Positions 1 to 7,400 of a DNA stretch of 13,128 nt are shown here, one piece after another; position 1 is the stretch's first letter; the number at the start of each line of letters is the position of its first letter. A program made the position numbers and the translations under genes. The DNA is from Roseimaritima sp. (GTDB lineage: Bacteria; Planctomycetota; Planctomycetia; Pirellulales; Pirellulaceae), in the NCBI GenBank assembly GCA_007124075.1, contig SLFV01000131.1:1-13128 (forward strand), given 5' to 3'. Below the pieces are notes generated by a model, which saw only the letters and a program-made list of their open reading frames with translations, ran no database searches and was not told the origin of the DNA.

Positions 1-933
1 CCCGAGGCCGAGGAGGATACGGCACCGACTCCGGCGCCTGTCCCCGATCCGGCGACTCAGGCCCCGGATTCTGTTGAACAGCGTAAGCCCGCACTGGCCT
101 CGGACGAGGATGAAGATGCCGTTCGTTCGCCTGGTGATGCCAAGGCGGCGGAGGGGGCTTTACCTGGAGCGCTCCAACCTGTGATCGGCGTACCGACCGA
201 GGATGCGGGGGACGCTGCGCCGCAGGAGGCTGGCGGGGATTTATTCACCGAAGAAGCTCCAATGGATGATGCAGCGATCGAAGAGGTGGTGGCACCCGAA
301 GCACCGATGGAGGAAACTCCCGATGGCCCCGCACCGACCCCCGTAGTACCCGCGCCGGGCGATGATGCCCCCGGCCCTCCGATGGATGACGACGCACCTG
401 CTCCTGCGGCAGACGACATCTTTGATGCCGACGCTCCGATGGATGACGACGCGCCTGCTCCTGCGGCAGACGACATCTTTGGTGCCGACGCTCCGATGGA
501 TGACGACGCACCTGCTCCTGCGGCAGACGACATCTTTGGTGGTGCTGGCGATGGTGCGGATATTTTCGACTCCCCTGCCGACCCGCAGGAATCATCGGAT
601 GCCTCCGATTTGTTCAATGCAACCGACGCCGACGATTTGGATGATATCTTCGGTGTGTTGCCGAGCGTGGAAGTGAACGTACCGGTCTCAACGACGGTGC
701 ATCCCTTGGACGTTACCGAAAAACGTGTTTGGGTCGACAATACTGGCGGATTCTCAGTCACCGGTCGTTTGATCGAAATCAACCAGGAGGCTCAGGTTGT
801 GCGACTGGAGAAAGACAACGGACGGACATGTACCGTGCCGATACGTCGCTTAAGTCAAGCCGATGCTCAGTACGTTGATGGGATCGCGGTACAACTCCCT
901 AGTCACACGATGGCAATGCTCAGCGGTCGCTAA
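1..933 (+). CDS. SHD1-domain protein with acidic Pro/Asp/Ala-rich repeat region (5' end outside window)
   Basis: The reading frame is open from base 1 to the TAA at 931-933, so 310 C-terminal residues are visible and the true start lies off the left edge; the GTG at 181 is only an internal valine. About the first 220 visible residues are low-complexity and acidic (D, E, A, P), probably disordered. They include a 19-residue unit repeated about three times (377-540) and seven D-[IL]-F motifs. The C-terminal 60-70 residues (about 721-900) resemble SHD1, the SLA1 homology domain 1 common in planctomycete proteins: RVWVDNTGGFSVTGRLIEI, a V-R-L-E-K-D-N-G-R strand pair, then VPIRRLSQADAQYV. In yeast Sla1 this domain binds NPFxD peptides; its role in bacteria is unknown. 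No signal peptide or membrane segment is visible, but the N-terminus is missing. A strong terminator follows. I am confident of the domain and cannot assign a function. Confidence 0.85.
   Translation, partial: PEAEEDTAPTPAPVPDPATQAPDSVEQRKPALASDEDEDAVRSPGDAKAAEGALPGALQPVIGVPTEDAGDAAPQEAGGDLFTEEAPMDDAAIEEVVAPEAPMEETPDGPAPTPVVPAPGDDAPGPPMDDDAPAPAADDIFDADAPMDDDAPAPAADDIFGADAPMDDDAPAPAADDIFGGAGDGADIFDSPADPQESSDASDLFNATDADDLDDIFGVLPSVEVNVPVSTTVHPLDVTEKRVWVDNTGGFSVTGRLIEINQEAQVVRLEKDNGRTCTVPIRRLSQADAQYVDGIAVQLPSHTMAMLSGR
377..540 (+). repeat. 57-nt in-frame tandem repeat, about 2.9 copies
   Basis: The copies start at about 377, 434 and 491, and the GATGGATGAC anchor recurs at 381, 438 and 495, exactly 57 nt apart. 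Each copy encodes 19 residues of the form APMDDDAPAPAADDIF[DG]AD. The copies differ at only a few bases, including synonymous GCA/GCG, which points to recent duplication or ongoing homogenisation. Since 57 is a multiple of three, changes in copy number keep the frame. Confidence 0.95.
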
Positions 934-979
934 GTTTCGCTAAGGCAGCGGATCTTGCCAGCGTTAGGGCCTCATTAAG

Positions 980-1018
980 AACCAGGTCAGTCTCTCAAGT
1001 CGACTGCCCTGGTTTTTT
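980..1018 (+). terminator. Rho-independent terminator of the SHD1 gene
   Basis: Stem AACCAGG (980-986) pairs with CCTGGTT (1008-1014). After one T/C mismatch, CAGTC (988-992) pairs with GACTG (1002-1006), leaving a 9-nt loop. A T run follows directly (1013-1018). It lies 47 nt after the SHD1 gene stop. Confidence 0.9.
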
Positions 1019-1295
1019 GTTGTATACGTCAGGTGCCAGATGTTAGGGGCAGCCATCGCGTGGTGTATCAATTGGGATTTCAGTTGGTGGTCTTGACTCG
1101 TGTTATTTGGCCTTCAGTCCGGTATTATCAGATGGAATCGCTAGCCGACGGGATTTTCAGCAGGCCCGGGCTGGGGTATAGTTCTGTCGTGAATCCTTCA
1201 GTTATTGATTGGGAGTTGCTAAGCAACGTCATTCGTGCTTCGGTCACATTGTTTAACTGGTTTTGTTTGCTCTTGAGCTGAAAGATATTGCTTCG
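1019..1295. other. Intergenic region before the DHDPS-like gene
   Basis: Together with 934-979 and the terminator this makes a 362-nt gap between genes. An 82-codon open frame at 1033-1281 has no family resemblance and no ribosome binding site, and I do not accept it as a gene. No convincing sigma-70 promoter is visible: TTGACT near 1094 and TATTAT near 1125 are spaced too far apart. The only ordered element is the short palindrome at 1215-1227. Confidence 0.6.
1215..1227. promoter_or_regulatory. Perfect 13-nt palindrome, possible operator
   Basis: GTTGCT-A-AGCAAC is an exact inverted repeat with a 1-nt centre, 69 nt before the ATG of the DHDPS-like gene. This is a plausible place for a dimeric regulator site, but no cognate regulator is in the window and a palindrome this short can occur by chance. 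Confidence 0.25.
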
Positions 1296-2210
1296 ATGGA
1301 CACCTCACCTCAGACCCCGGCTAGGCTTGCTGAAAGTGTTTTCGCCGTTCCCCCGCTGGCCCGTGATGGTGATCTGCGTGTCTGTCGTGAACAGAACCAG
1401 AGAATTATCAGCCATTTAGAAGCTGGCGGAGTCAATCTTTTGCTGTACGGTGGCAACGCCGTTTTTTATCACATCCGGCCATCCGAGTACGCTCAGACTT
1501 GCCAACTTCTTGCTGAATTGGTGCAGCCCACGACTGCGGTCGTGCCCTCGATTGGGCCCGCGTATGGCCTGATGATGGAGCAAGTCGAGGTTCTCCGCGA
1601 TTTTGATTTCCCAACCGTGATGGTCCTGCCAGCACGTGACATTGCCGATACCGATGGCATCGTTACGGGTATCCGGCACGCTGCGGCGGCACTACAAAAG
1701 CCGCTTGTCATCTACCTGAAGTTTGATCGCTGGCTACCCCCCGCCAGTGTTGCTTCGCTGGTCGACGAGGGAATTGTATCTTGGATCAAGTATGCGGTTG
1801 TTCGAGAGGATCCCACCGATGATGACTACTTACGTGAATTGCTGGATGTGATTCCCGCCGAACGTGTGGTCAGCGGTATCGGTGAGCAGCCGGCGATCGT
1901 TCACATGAGGGACTTTGGCATTTGCAGCTTTACCAGCGGCTGTGTCTGCGTTGCTCCCAAACCCAGCATGCGGATGCTGCACGCGATTCAGGCAGGGGAT
2001 TTTGAGACTGCTGAAAAAATTCGTCAAAGCTTCGAACCGTTGGAAGATCAGCGCAATGGTATTAATCCGATCCGGGTCCTGCATCGTGCCGTCGACTTGG
2101 CAGGAATCGCAGCAACAGGACCGATGTTACCTTTGCTGGGTGAGTTAACGTCGCAGCAAGAGCAAATTTTGGGGCCGATTGCTAAGCAGGCCTTGGCCTT
2201 GAACCAGTAG
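1296..2210 (+). CDS. DHDPS/NanA-superfamily (class I aldolase type) protein
   Basis: 304 residues, close to the usual length for dihydrodipicolinate synthase, N-acetylneuraminate lyase and 5-keto-4-deoxyglucarate dehydratase, which are TIM-barrel enzymes working on 2-keto acids through a lysine Schiff base. The likely Schiff-base lysine is K165 (GIVSWIKYAV, aligned with the family's IxGIKE), and the conserved tyrosine on the preceding strand is Y140 (VIYLKFD). The usual substrate-carboxylate loop GTTGE is replaced by YGGNAVFYHI (51-60), which is closer to the GGTGEFFSL-like loop of glucarate dehydratases, so true DapA activity is unlikely. I chose the ATG at 1296 over the in-frame TTG at 1263 because family similarity starts just after it and neither has a good ribosome binding site. 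It has its own upstream gap and is not obviously in an operon. The superfamily is secure; the substrate is unknown. Confidence 0.85.
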   Translation: MDTSPQTPARLAESVFAVPPLARDGDLRVCREQNQRIISHLEAGGVNLLLYGGNAVFYHIRPSEYAQTCQLLAELVQPTTAVVPSIGPAYGLMMEQVEVLRDFDFPTVMVLPARDIADTDGIVTGIRHAAAALQKPLVIYLKFDRWLPPASVASLVDEGIVSWIKYAVVREDPTDDDYLRELLDVIPAERVVSGIGEQPAIVHMRDFGICSFTSGCVCVAPKPSMRMLHAIQAGDFETAEKIRQSFEPLEDQRNGINPIRVLHRAVDLAGIAATGPMLPLLGELTSQQEQILGPIAKQALALNQ

Positions 2211-2394
2211 GCGAAATGCCAACTTAGCGGTCAGCGGGCGGGTTCCTTGCCGTTCTGGGGGCTCACTGATCTGTTCGCTTGTCAGGCAAACGGCACACTG
2301 TTTTGGTGTATGCGCCTTTCCGGTCAGCATTGGGGCGGTGGTGATTTTGTTCAAGCCGCGAGCAAAAGTCGATTTCCGTTCAAGTCATTTGCGG

Positions 2395-2423
2395 TTGACA
2401 GCGTTGTCCCCTTTGATCACCAT
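2395..2423 (+). promoter_or_regulatory. Possible promoter for the RNA/leader before cimA
   Basis: A perfect -35 hexamer TTGACA (2395-2400) is followed at 17 nt by CACCAT (2418-2423), a poor -10 with three of six consensus bases. A start near 2430 would place transcription just ahead of the structured segment. The weak -10 makes this tentative. Confidence 0.25.
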
Positions 2424-2452
2424 CATCTGGTACGGCGATTCCTGGTTGGTTT

Positions 2453-2556
2453 GTGCAGGCAGATGAAACACGCTTCAATTTTTTCATCGAAGATCATTAT
2501 GATGGTCGCCAAGGGCGGCCATTGGTGGAAGCGAATCATCTGAGCAGGCATTGCAC
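2453..2556 (+). ncRNA. Candidate structured RNA (leader or sRNA) upstream of cimA
   Basis: Nested complementary segments can be read directly. Helix A: GTGCA 2453-2457 with TGCAC 2552-2556. Helix B: CAGATGA 2460-2466 with TCATCTG 2536-2542. Helix C: CGCTTC 2471-2476 with GAAGCG 2528-2533. Helix D: GATGGTCGCC 2501-2510 with GGCGGCCATT 2514-2523, including two G-T wobbles and a 3-nt loop. A strong intrinsic terminator follows 32 nt later. The order structured segment, terminator, biosynthetic gene resembles a riboswitch or attenuator leader; a free-standing sRNA or a long 3' UTR of the upstream gene is also possible. I do not recognise it as T-box, RNase P, tmRNA, SRP RNA or a known riboswitch. 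The pairings are real; a conserved RNA is inference. Confidence 0.4.
2463..2543 (+). CDS. Possible 26-aa leader peptide rich in isoleucine codons
   Basis: ATG at 2463, TGA at 2541-2543. It begins MKHASIFSSKIIMMV and ends HWWKRII, with five Ile codons (ATT, ATC, ATT, ATC, ATC), the last two directly before the stop. It ends 45 nt before the terminator stem and about 150 nt before cimA, an isoleucine biosynthesis gene, so an ilv-type leader peptide is conceivable. Its start and stop codons both lie in helix B of the predicted RNA fold. The ribosome binding site is poor (AGG 3 nt before ATG). The same frame is open further upstream, so absence of stops is not evidence by itself. Low confidence. 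Confidence 0.25.
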   Translation: MKHASIFSSKIIMMVAKGGHWWKRII

Positions 2557-2588
2557 GATCGATCAGAGGCAACAAATCAGTAATTCGC

Positions 2589-2625
2589 AAACCCCCGTGG
2601 CTGCATGCTAACGGGGGTTTTTTGT
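2589..2625 (+). terminator. Strong intrinsic terminator ahead of cimA
   Basis: AAACCCCCGT (2589-2598) pairs perfectly over 10 bp with ACGGGGGTTT (2611-2620) around a 12-nt loop; a T run continues to 2623, then GTT. It lies 379 nt after the DHDPS-like gene stop and 71 nt before the cimA ATG. It ends whatever transcript comes from upstream and could act as an attenuator for cimA. Confidence 0.9.
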
Positions 2626-2696
2626 TATCCTGTTCCGCCTCGAGTCTCGCCCATTTCGGAGAGACGGGGCAACATCACCCGCAAGTGAACGCCAAG

Positions 2697-4325
2697 ATGC
2701 GAGCAATTGAAATCTACGATACAACTTTGCGTGACGGCACGCAGGGCGAAGGGGTTAGTCTATCGCTGACGGACAAGCTGAATATTGCCGAGCGGTTGGC
2801 GGAGATCGGGATTGACTTCATCGAAGGGGGCTACCCGTTATCGAATGAAAAAGATGTCGCTTTTTTTGCTCAGGTCGGTAAACGCAGTCTGGGTAATAGC
2901 AAGGTCTGCGCGTTTGGGATGACCCGACGCCGCGGCGTGAAGGCAGAGGACGATCCGGGGATGCTAGCGTTGGTCAAAGCCGCCACTCCAGTTTGCACGT
3001 TGGTGGGGAAGACTTGGGACTACCATGCAACCGAGGTACTTGGGGTGTCACTGCAGGAAAACGTCGATATGATCGGCGAAAGCACCGCTTTTCTGCGGCG
3101 ACATGCGGAAGTCATGTACGACGCCGAACATTTTTTTGACGGTTGGAAAGCCAACTCGCGATACGCGTTGCAGACAATCACGGCTGCGATTGATGCCGGG
3201 GCGGGTTGGCTGGTGCTGTGCGATACCAATGGCGGGACTTTGCCCGAGGAGATTCAGCAGATCGTTTCTCAGGTTCGCAACCATTTTGCCTCCTGGGGGG
3301 GGACTCTTGGGATCCATTGCCACAATGATAGTGATCTGGCGACCGCCAATAGCTTGGCGGCGATCGGTGCGGGTGCCGGGCAGGTGCAGGGGACGATTAA
3401 CGGAATCGGAGAGCGGTGCGGAAACGCGGACCTCGTCTGCGTCATGGCCAACCTGGCCTTGAAAAAGTCGGGCTATCAGGTCCTGGGGGGACGTCCGCTG
3501 ACACAACTGACGGAACTAAGCCGTTATGTTTACGAAACCGCCAACCTGCAGTGGCGCAACACTCAGCCCTTTGTTGGTCAAAGCGCGTTTGCTCACAAAG
3601 GCGGCATGCATGTCCACGCGATCAACAAAGCGTCGCAGACTTATGAACACATTTCACCGGCGAAGGTTGGCAACGAACGCCGAATTTTGGTCAGCGAGTT
3701 GAGCGGGCGGAGCAATATTGCCGCAGTGACCGCAAAGGCGCAGTTGGGCGACAACAAGGAGCTAATGAATCAGATTTTGGCCCAGGTTGTCCGGTTGGAG
3801 AATCAAGGCTACCAGTTTGAATCGGCGGGAGCGTCGTTTGATTTGTTGGTTAAGCGGATCGCGGGGACGTTCCAACCGCACTTTGAAACGATCAAGTATC
3901 GCACCGTGGCGGGAGATCGCGACGCTGCGCGGCGAACCTGTTTTGCCGAAGCGATCGTCAAAGTCCGCGTTGGGGATCGATTGTGTTTCGAGGCCGCTGA
4001 GGGGCACGGCCCAATCAATGCACTTGATGCAGCGTTACGCAAGGCGCTTTCAGAACAGTATCCCGAATTGTCGCAGATGCGGTTGTTGGATTACAAAGTC
4101 AGAGTCGTCGACAGTGGCGGCGGCACGGCGGCGCACATTCGTGTCAACATCGAAAGTGGGGATCAGCACGAAACGTGGGGAACGATTGGGGTGAGCGAAA
4201 ACATTATCGAAGCCAGTTGGCAGGCGCTTGTCGATGCGATTGAGTATCGCCTGCATCAGAATCGCGCTGCGACGGTACAGCCCACGGCAACGTCGACTTC
4301 CGACAATGTCGCTTCGGTTTCTTAG
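2697..4325 (+). CDS. cimA: (R)-citramalate synthase, isoleucine biosynthesis
   Basis: 542 residues. It condenses pyruvate with acetyl-CoA to citramalate, the committed step of the threonine-independent route to 2-oxobutyrate and isoleucine. The N-terminal HMGL-like TIM barrel starts at once with YDTTLRDGTQGEG (7-19; R12 and D13 are the catalytic/metal positions). FIEGGYPLSNEKD is the CimA form rather than the LeuA form. The metal motif GIHCHND has H207 and H209, and GTINGIGERCGNADL follows. FAHKGGMHVHA and the AKVGNERRILVSELSGRSN linker come next, then a LeuA-type regulatory dimer domain from about residue 372 to 515, the usual site of isoleucine feedback. I chose the ATG at 2697 because similarity begins right behind it; an in-frame GTG at 2685 is possible. 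The ribosome binding site is weak. It follows the terminator at 2589-2625 and precedes valS by 137 nt on the same strand. Confidence 0.93.
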   Translation: MRAIEIYDTTLRDGTQGEGVSLSLTDKLNIAERLAEIGIDFIEGGYPLSNEKDVAFFAQVGKRSLGNSKVCAFGMTRRRGVKAEDDPGMLALVKAATPVCTLVGKTWDYHATEVLGVSLQENVDMIGESTAFLRRHAEVMYDAEHFFDGWKANSRYALQTITAAIDAGAGWLVLCDTNGGTLPEEIQQIVSQVRNHFASWGGTLGIHCHNDSDLATANSLAAIGAGAGQVQGTINGIGERCGNADLVCVMANLALKKSGYQVLGGRPLTQLTELSRYVYETANLQWRNTQPFVGQSAFAHKGGMHVHAINKASQTYEHISPAKVGNERRILVSELSGRSNIAAVTAKAQLGDNKELMNQILAQVVRLENQGYQFESAGASFDLLVKRIAGTFQPHFETIKYRTVAGDRDAARRTCFAEAIVKVRVGDRLCFEAAEGHGPINALDAALRKALSEQYPELSQMRLLDYKVRVVDSGGGTAAHIRVNIESGDQHETWGTIGVSENIIEASWQALVDAIEYRLHQNRAATVQPTATSTSDNVASVS

Positions 4326-4462
4326 GTAGTGTCGGCCACCGGCGAGCGGGAAAGTCTGATCGGGCAATGCGGTGGCTGGGGATTTAGTATTCTTCTGTTG
4401 GCTTCGATGGATCACATCACACGCCCTCACTTATTCGTCGGGATTCATAGCAAAGGCACAGC
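4326..4462 (+). other. cimA-valS spacer with a hairpin
   Basis: 137 nt. GCCACCG (4335-4341) can pair with CGGTGGC (4370-4376) around a 28-nt loop, but no T run follows, so this is not a clear intrinsic terminator. It is not a T-box leader either, as no AGGGTGGNACCGCG-type motif is present. Whether cimA and valS share a transcript cannot be told from the sequence. Confidence 0.4.
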
Positions 4463-7400
4463 ATGACAACCACGCCTGAAAAGATCGCGGAAGCAATACC
4501 CAACCGATTTGACTTCGCTGCGGCGGAGCAAATCTATGTCAATTGGGAGCAAGCAGGCTGCTTCGACGCCGAAGTCGACCCGCACAAACAGCCGTATACG
4601 ATCGTTATCCCCCCCCCCAACGTTACTGGGGCATTGCATCTGGGACATGGCCTGAACAATACGCTGCAAGACATCATCATCCGCTTCAAGCGGATGCAGG
4701 GTTACGCGACTCTGTGGATGCCGGGGACCGATCACGCCGGGATCGCGACCCAGGCGGTCGTTGAGCGGCGATTAAAGGAAGACGAGAACAAAACACGGCA
4801 CGATCTGGGACGTGAGGCTTTGGTGCAGCGAATTTGGCAATGGAAAGACCAATACGAAGCCCGTATTTTGCGACAACTCAAACGGATGGGCTGTAGTTGC
4901 GATTGGCGGAGGACTCGGTTCACATTGGACTCGCAGTGTGCCGAGGCTGTGCGCGTGACCTTTTTTGACCTGTTTCGCAAGCGTTTGATCTACCGTGGCA
5001 AGCGATTGGTCAATTGGGATACTTTTTTGCAGACCGCGGTCAGTGATGATGAAGTTTTCAACGAGACGGTCAGAGGTCACTTCTACCACATTCGTTATCG
5101 GGTCATCGATCCGCAGCCGGGCGAACCGTTAACTTTGGAAATTGCCACGACTCGTCCAGAAACACTGCTGGGAGATACTGCGGTCGCCGTCCACCCAGAC
5201 CCCGCCGGCGCGTTCGCGGGGCTTGAGCAGGAACTGGTCGAACGCCTGCAAACGGTGGCCGCGAAAGATCGGCGAGCCCTGCAAGATCAGTTGGACGACG
5301 TTCGTCAGCGTCAGCGGGAGATGCTGCCACAGTTGGAGCTGTTGCGACAGATGGCCGCCCAGGGTCGAAAGTTGATGCTGCCCTTGCTGAATCGGCCAAT
5401 ACCGCTAGTGGTTGATCATTGGGCAAAGCCTGAGATGGGGACGGGCTGTGTCAAAATCACCCCCGCACATGATCCCAATGACTACGAGGTAGGTTTGCGC
5501 CAGCAACTGCCAATGATCAACATTTTGAATCCCGATGGGACGCTGAACGAAGCCGCCGGGCAATATGCCGGATTGTCCATCTCGGCCGCTCGCAAGCAGG
5601 TCGTCGCGGACTTGAAGGGAATTGGGTTGCTGGGCGAGGTGGAAGATCGCGATATTGAACTGCCACATAGTGACCGCAGCAAAATGCCGATCGAACCATA
5701 TTTGGCCGATCAGTGGTTTGTGAAAATGGACAAACTGGCTCAATCGGCGATGGACGCGGTCACCAGCGGAGAGGTCCAGATTACGCCGCCGAGGTACGGC
5801 AAAGGTTACCTTGATTGGTTGAGCGAAAAACGCGATTGGCCGGTCAGTCGGCAGCTTTGGTGGGGGCACCGGATTCCGATCTGGTCAGCCGAATTGCCGA
5901 CGGGCTCCCAGGCGGAGGCATGGCTTAGCCAACTAAAAAGATTTGTCGCGGCCGCCTCGGAGGCGATTTGCTACCAAGTTGATAAGGATCAGGTTTTCGT
6001 CTGCTTGCGAGAGGCCAACGAGGGCTGGGAGCAGGAGCTGCAGAAACTAGGTTTGGTGCAAGATCCTGACGTCTTGGATACCTGGTTTTCGTCGGCTTTA
6101 TGGCCCCACAGCACTTTAGGGTGGCCTGGGAAAACAGAAGAGCTGAACTATTTTTATCCCACTAGCACGCTAATGACGTCGCGCGACATTATCTCGCTGT
6201 GGGTAGCCAGGATGGTGCTGATGGGGCTGAATAATTTGGGGCAGGTGCCGTTCCGCGAAGTCTATATTCATCCCGCGATTCTAGACGGCAATGGGGAAAG
6301 AATGAGTAAGAGTAAGGGAAACGGAGTCGACCCGTCGGAAATTATTGACAAATTCGGACCCGACGCGTTGCGTTTCGGATTGGCCCGCCTTGCGACCGAA
6401 ACCCAGGACGTTCGCCTGCCGGTCCAGTATGAATGCCCGCATTGTGGGAAGCTGATTGATCAGACTCCCAAAAATCGATCTTTACCCAGAATCAAGTGTA
6501 CTGCGTGTAAACAGGAATTCTCAACCCAGTGGGCCGAAAGCCAGGCGGACCTTGACTTGGTCCGCGGTGCGATGATCAGTGAACGTTTCGAGATTGCACG
6601 TAATTTTGTCAACAAGTTGTGGAATGCATCGCGTTTCGTTTTGATGCACCTGTCTGGTTTCCAGCAGCAGACGCTGGAAATCCAGCGGTTAAACGTCGAG
6701 GACCGTTGGCTGCTAAGCCGGCTGGCCACGGTAACCCGCGATGCCAGCGATAATTTGCAGCGTTTTCATTTTGCCGAAGCCGCACGTCTGCTGTACGATT
6801 TTGCGTGGGAGGACTACTGCAGCTTTTACATTGAAATCGCCAAACCGCGTCTCAATGATCCCCAACAGAGGAGCAAGGTGCAAAACGTTCTGGCGCATGT
6901 TCTGGATCAGTTGTTGCGTCTGCTGCACCCGTTTGTTCCGTTTGTGACCGAAGCAATTTGGCAGCATCTGGGTGCGGTCGCTCCGTTGCGTGGAATTGGC
7001 GAGCAGGCTGAACCTGCGGCGCAGTTTGTGATGTTGGCCGCTTGGCCACCAGCGGACTTGTCGCAACTGGATCCGCGGATCGAGGACCAGTTTTCGCAGT
7101 TTCAAGCGGTTTTGGGTGCGATACGAGAAATTCGCAGTCGCCAGAACATCGCCCCAAAGGAGGAGGTTTGCTTTGCGGTCCGCTGCTCGCAAACGGTGAC
7201 GGAACTACTGCAACCGATGGAGGGTTATTTTCTCGCGTTGGCACGCGCCAAGGCGATTCAGTGGGGCGATTCTCAGCCGTTTGCTACGGGAGTCCAGGTC
7301 AACCTGCCTGCTTTTGATGTCGATGTCTATCTGGATTTGGAAAAGTTTATTGACGTCGAGGCGGAACGGCAGCGGTTGGCCACGCTGATGGAGAAGCTGA

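Noticed and set aside
377..540. CRISPR-like repeats
   Set aside because: The repeats are contiguous, 57 nt long, without spacers, and in frame within a protein.
57..782. Long antisense frame (Ser/Ala/Gly-rich) opposite the SHD1 gene
   Set aside because: It is the mirror of the repetitive acidic coding sequence; the sense frame ends in a recognisable SHD1 domain.
1033..1281. 82-codon open frame after the first terminator
   Set aside because: No ribosome binding site and no recognisable family; the composition is that of intergenic DNA.
2247..2543. 98-codon TTG-initiated frame as a full gene
   Set aside because: TTG start without a ribosome binding site, and the residues look random. Only its last 26 codons were kept, as a tentative leader peptide.
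3295..3302. G8 run in cimA as a possible frameshift
   Set aside because: The frame and family motifs continue without a break on both sides (WGGTLGIHCHND).
4326..4462. T-box leader before valS
   Set aside because: A GGTGGC hairpin arm is present, but there is no T-box sequence, Stem I motifs or terminator.
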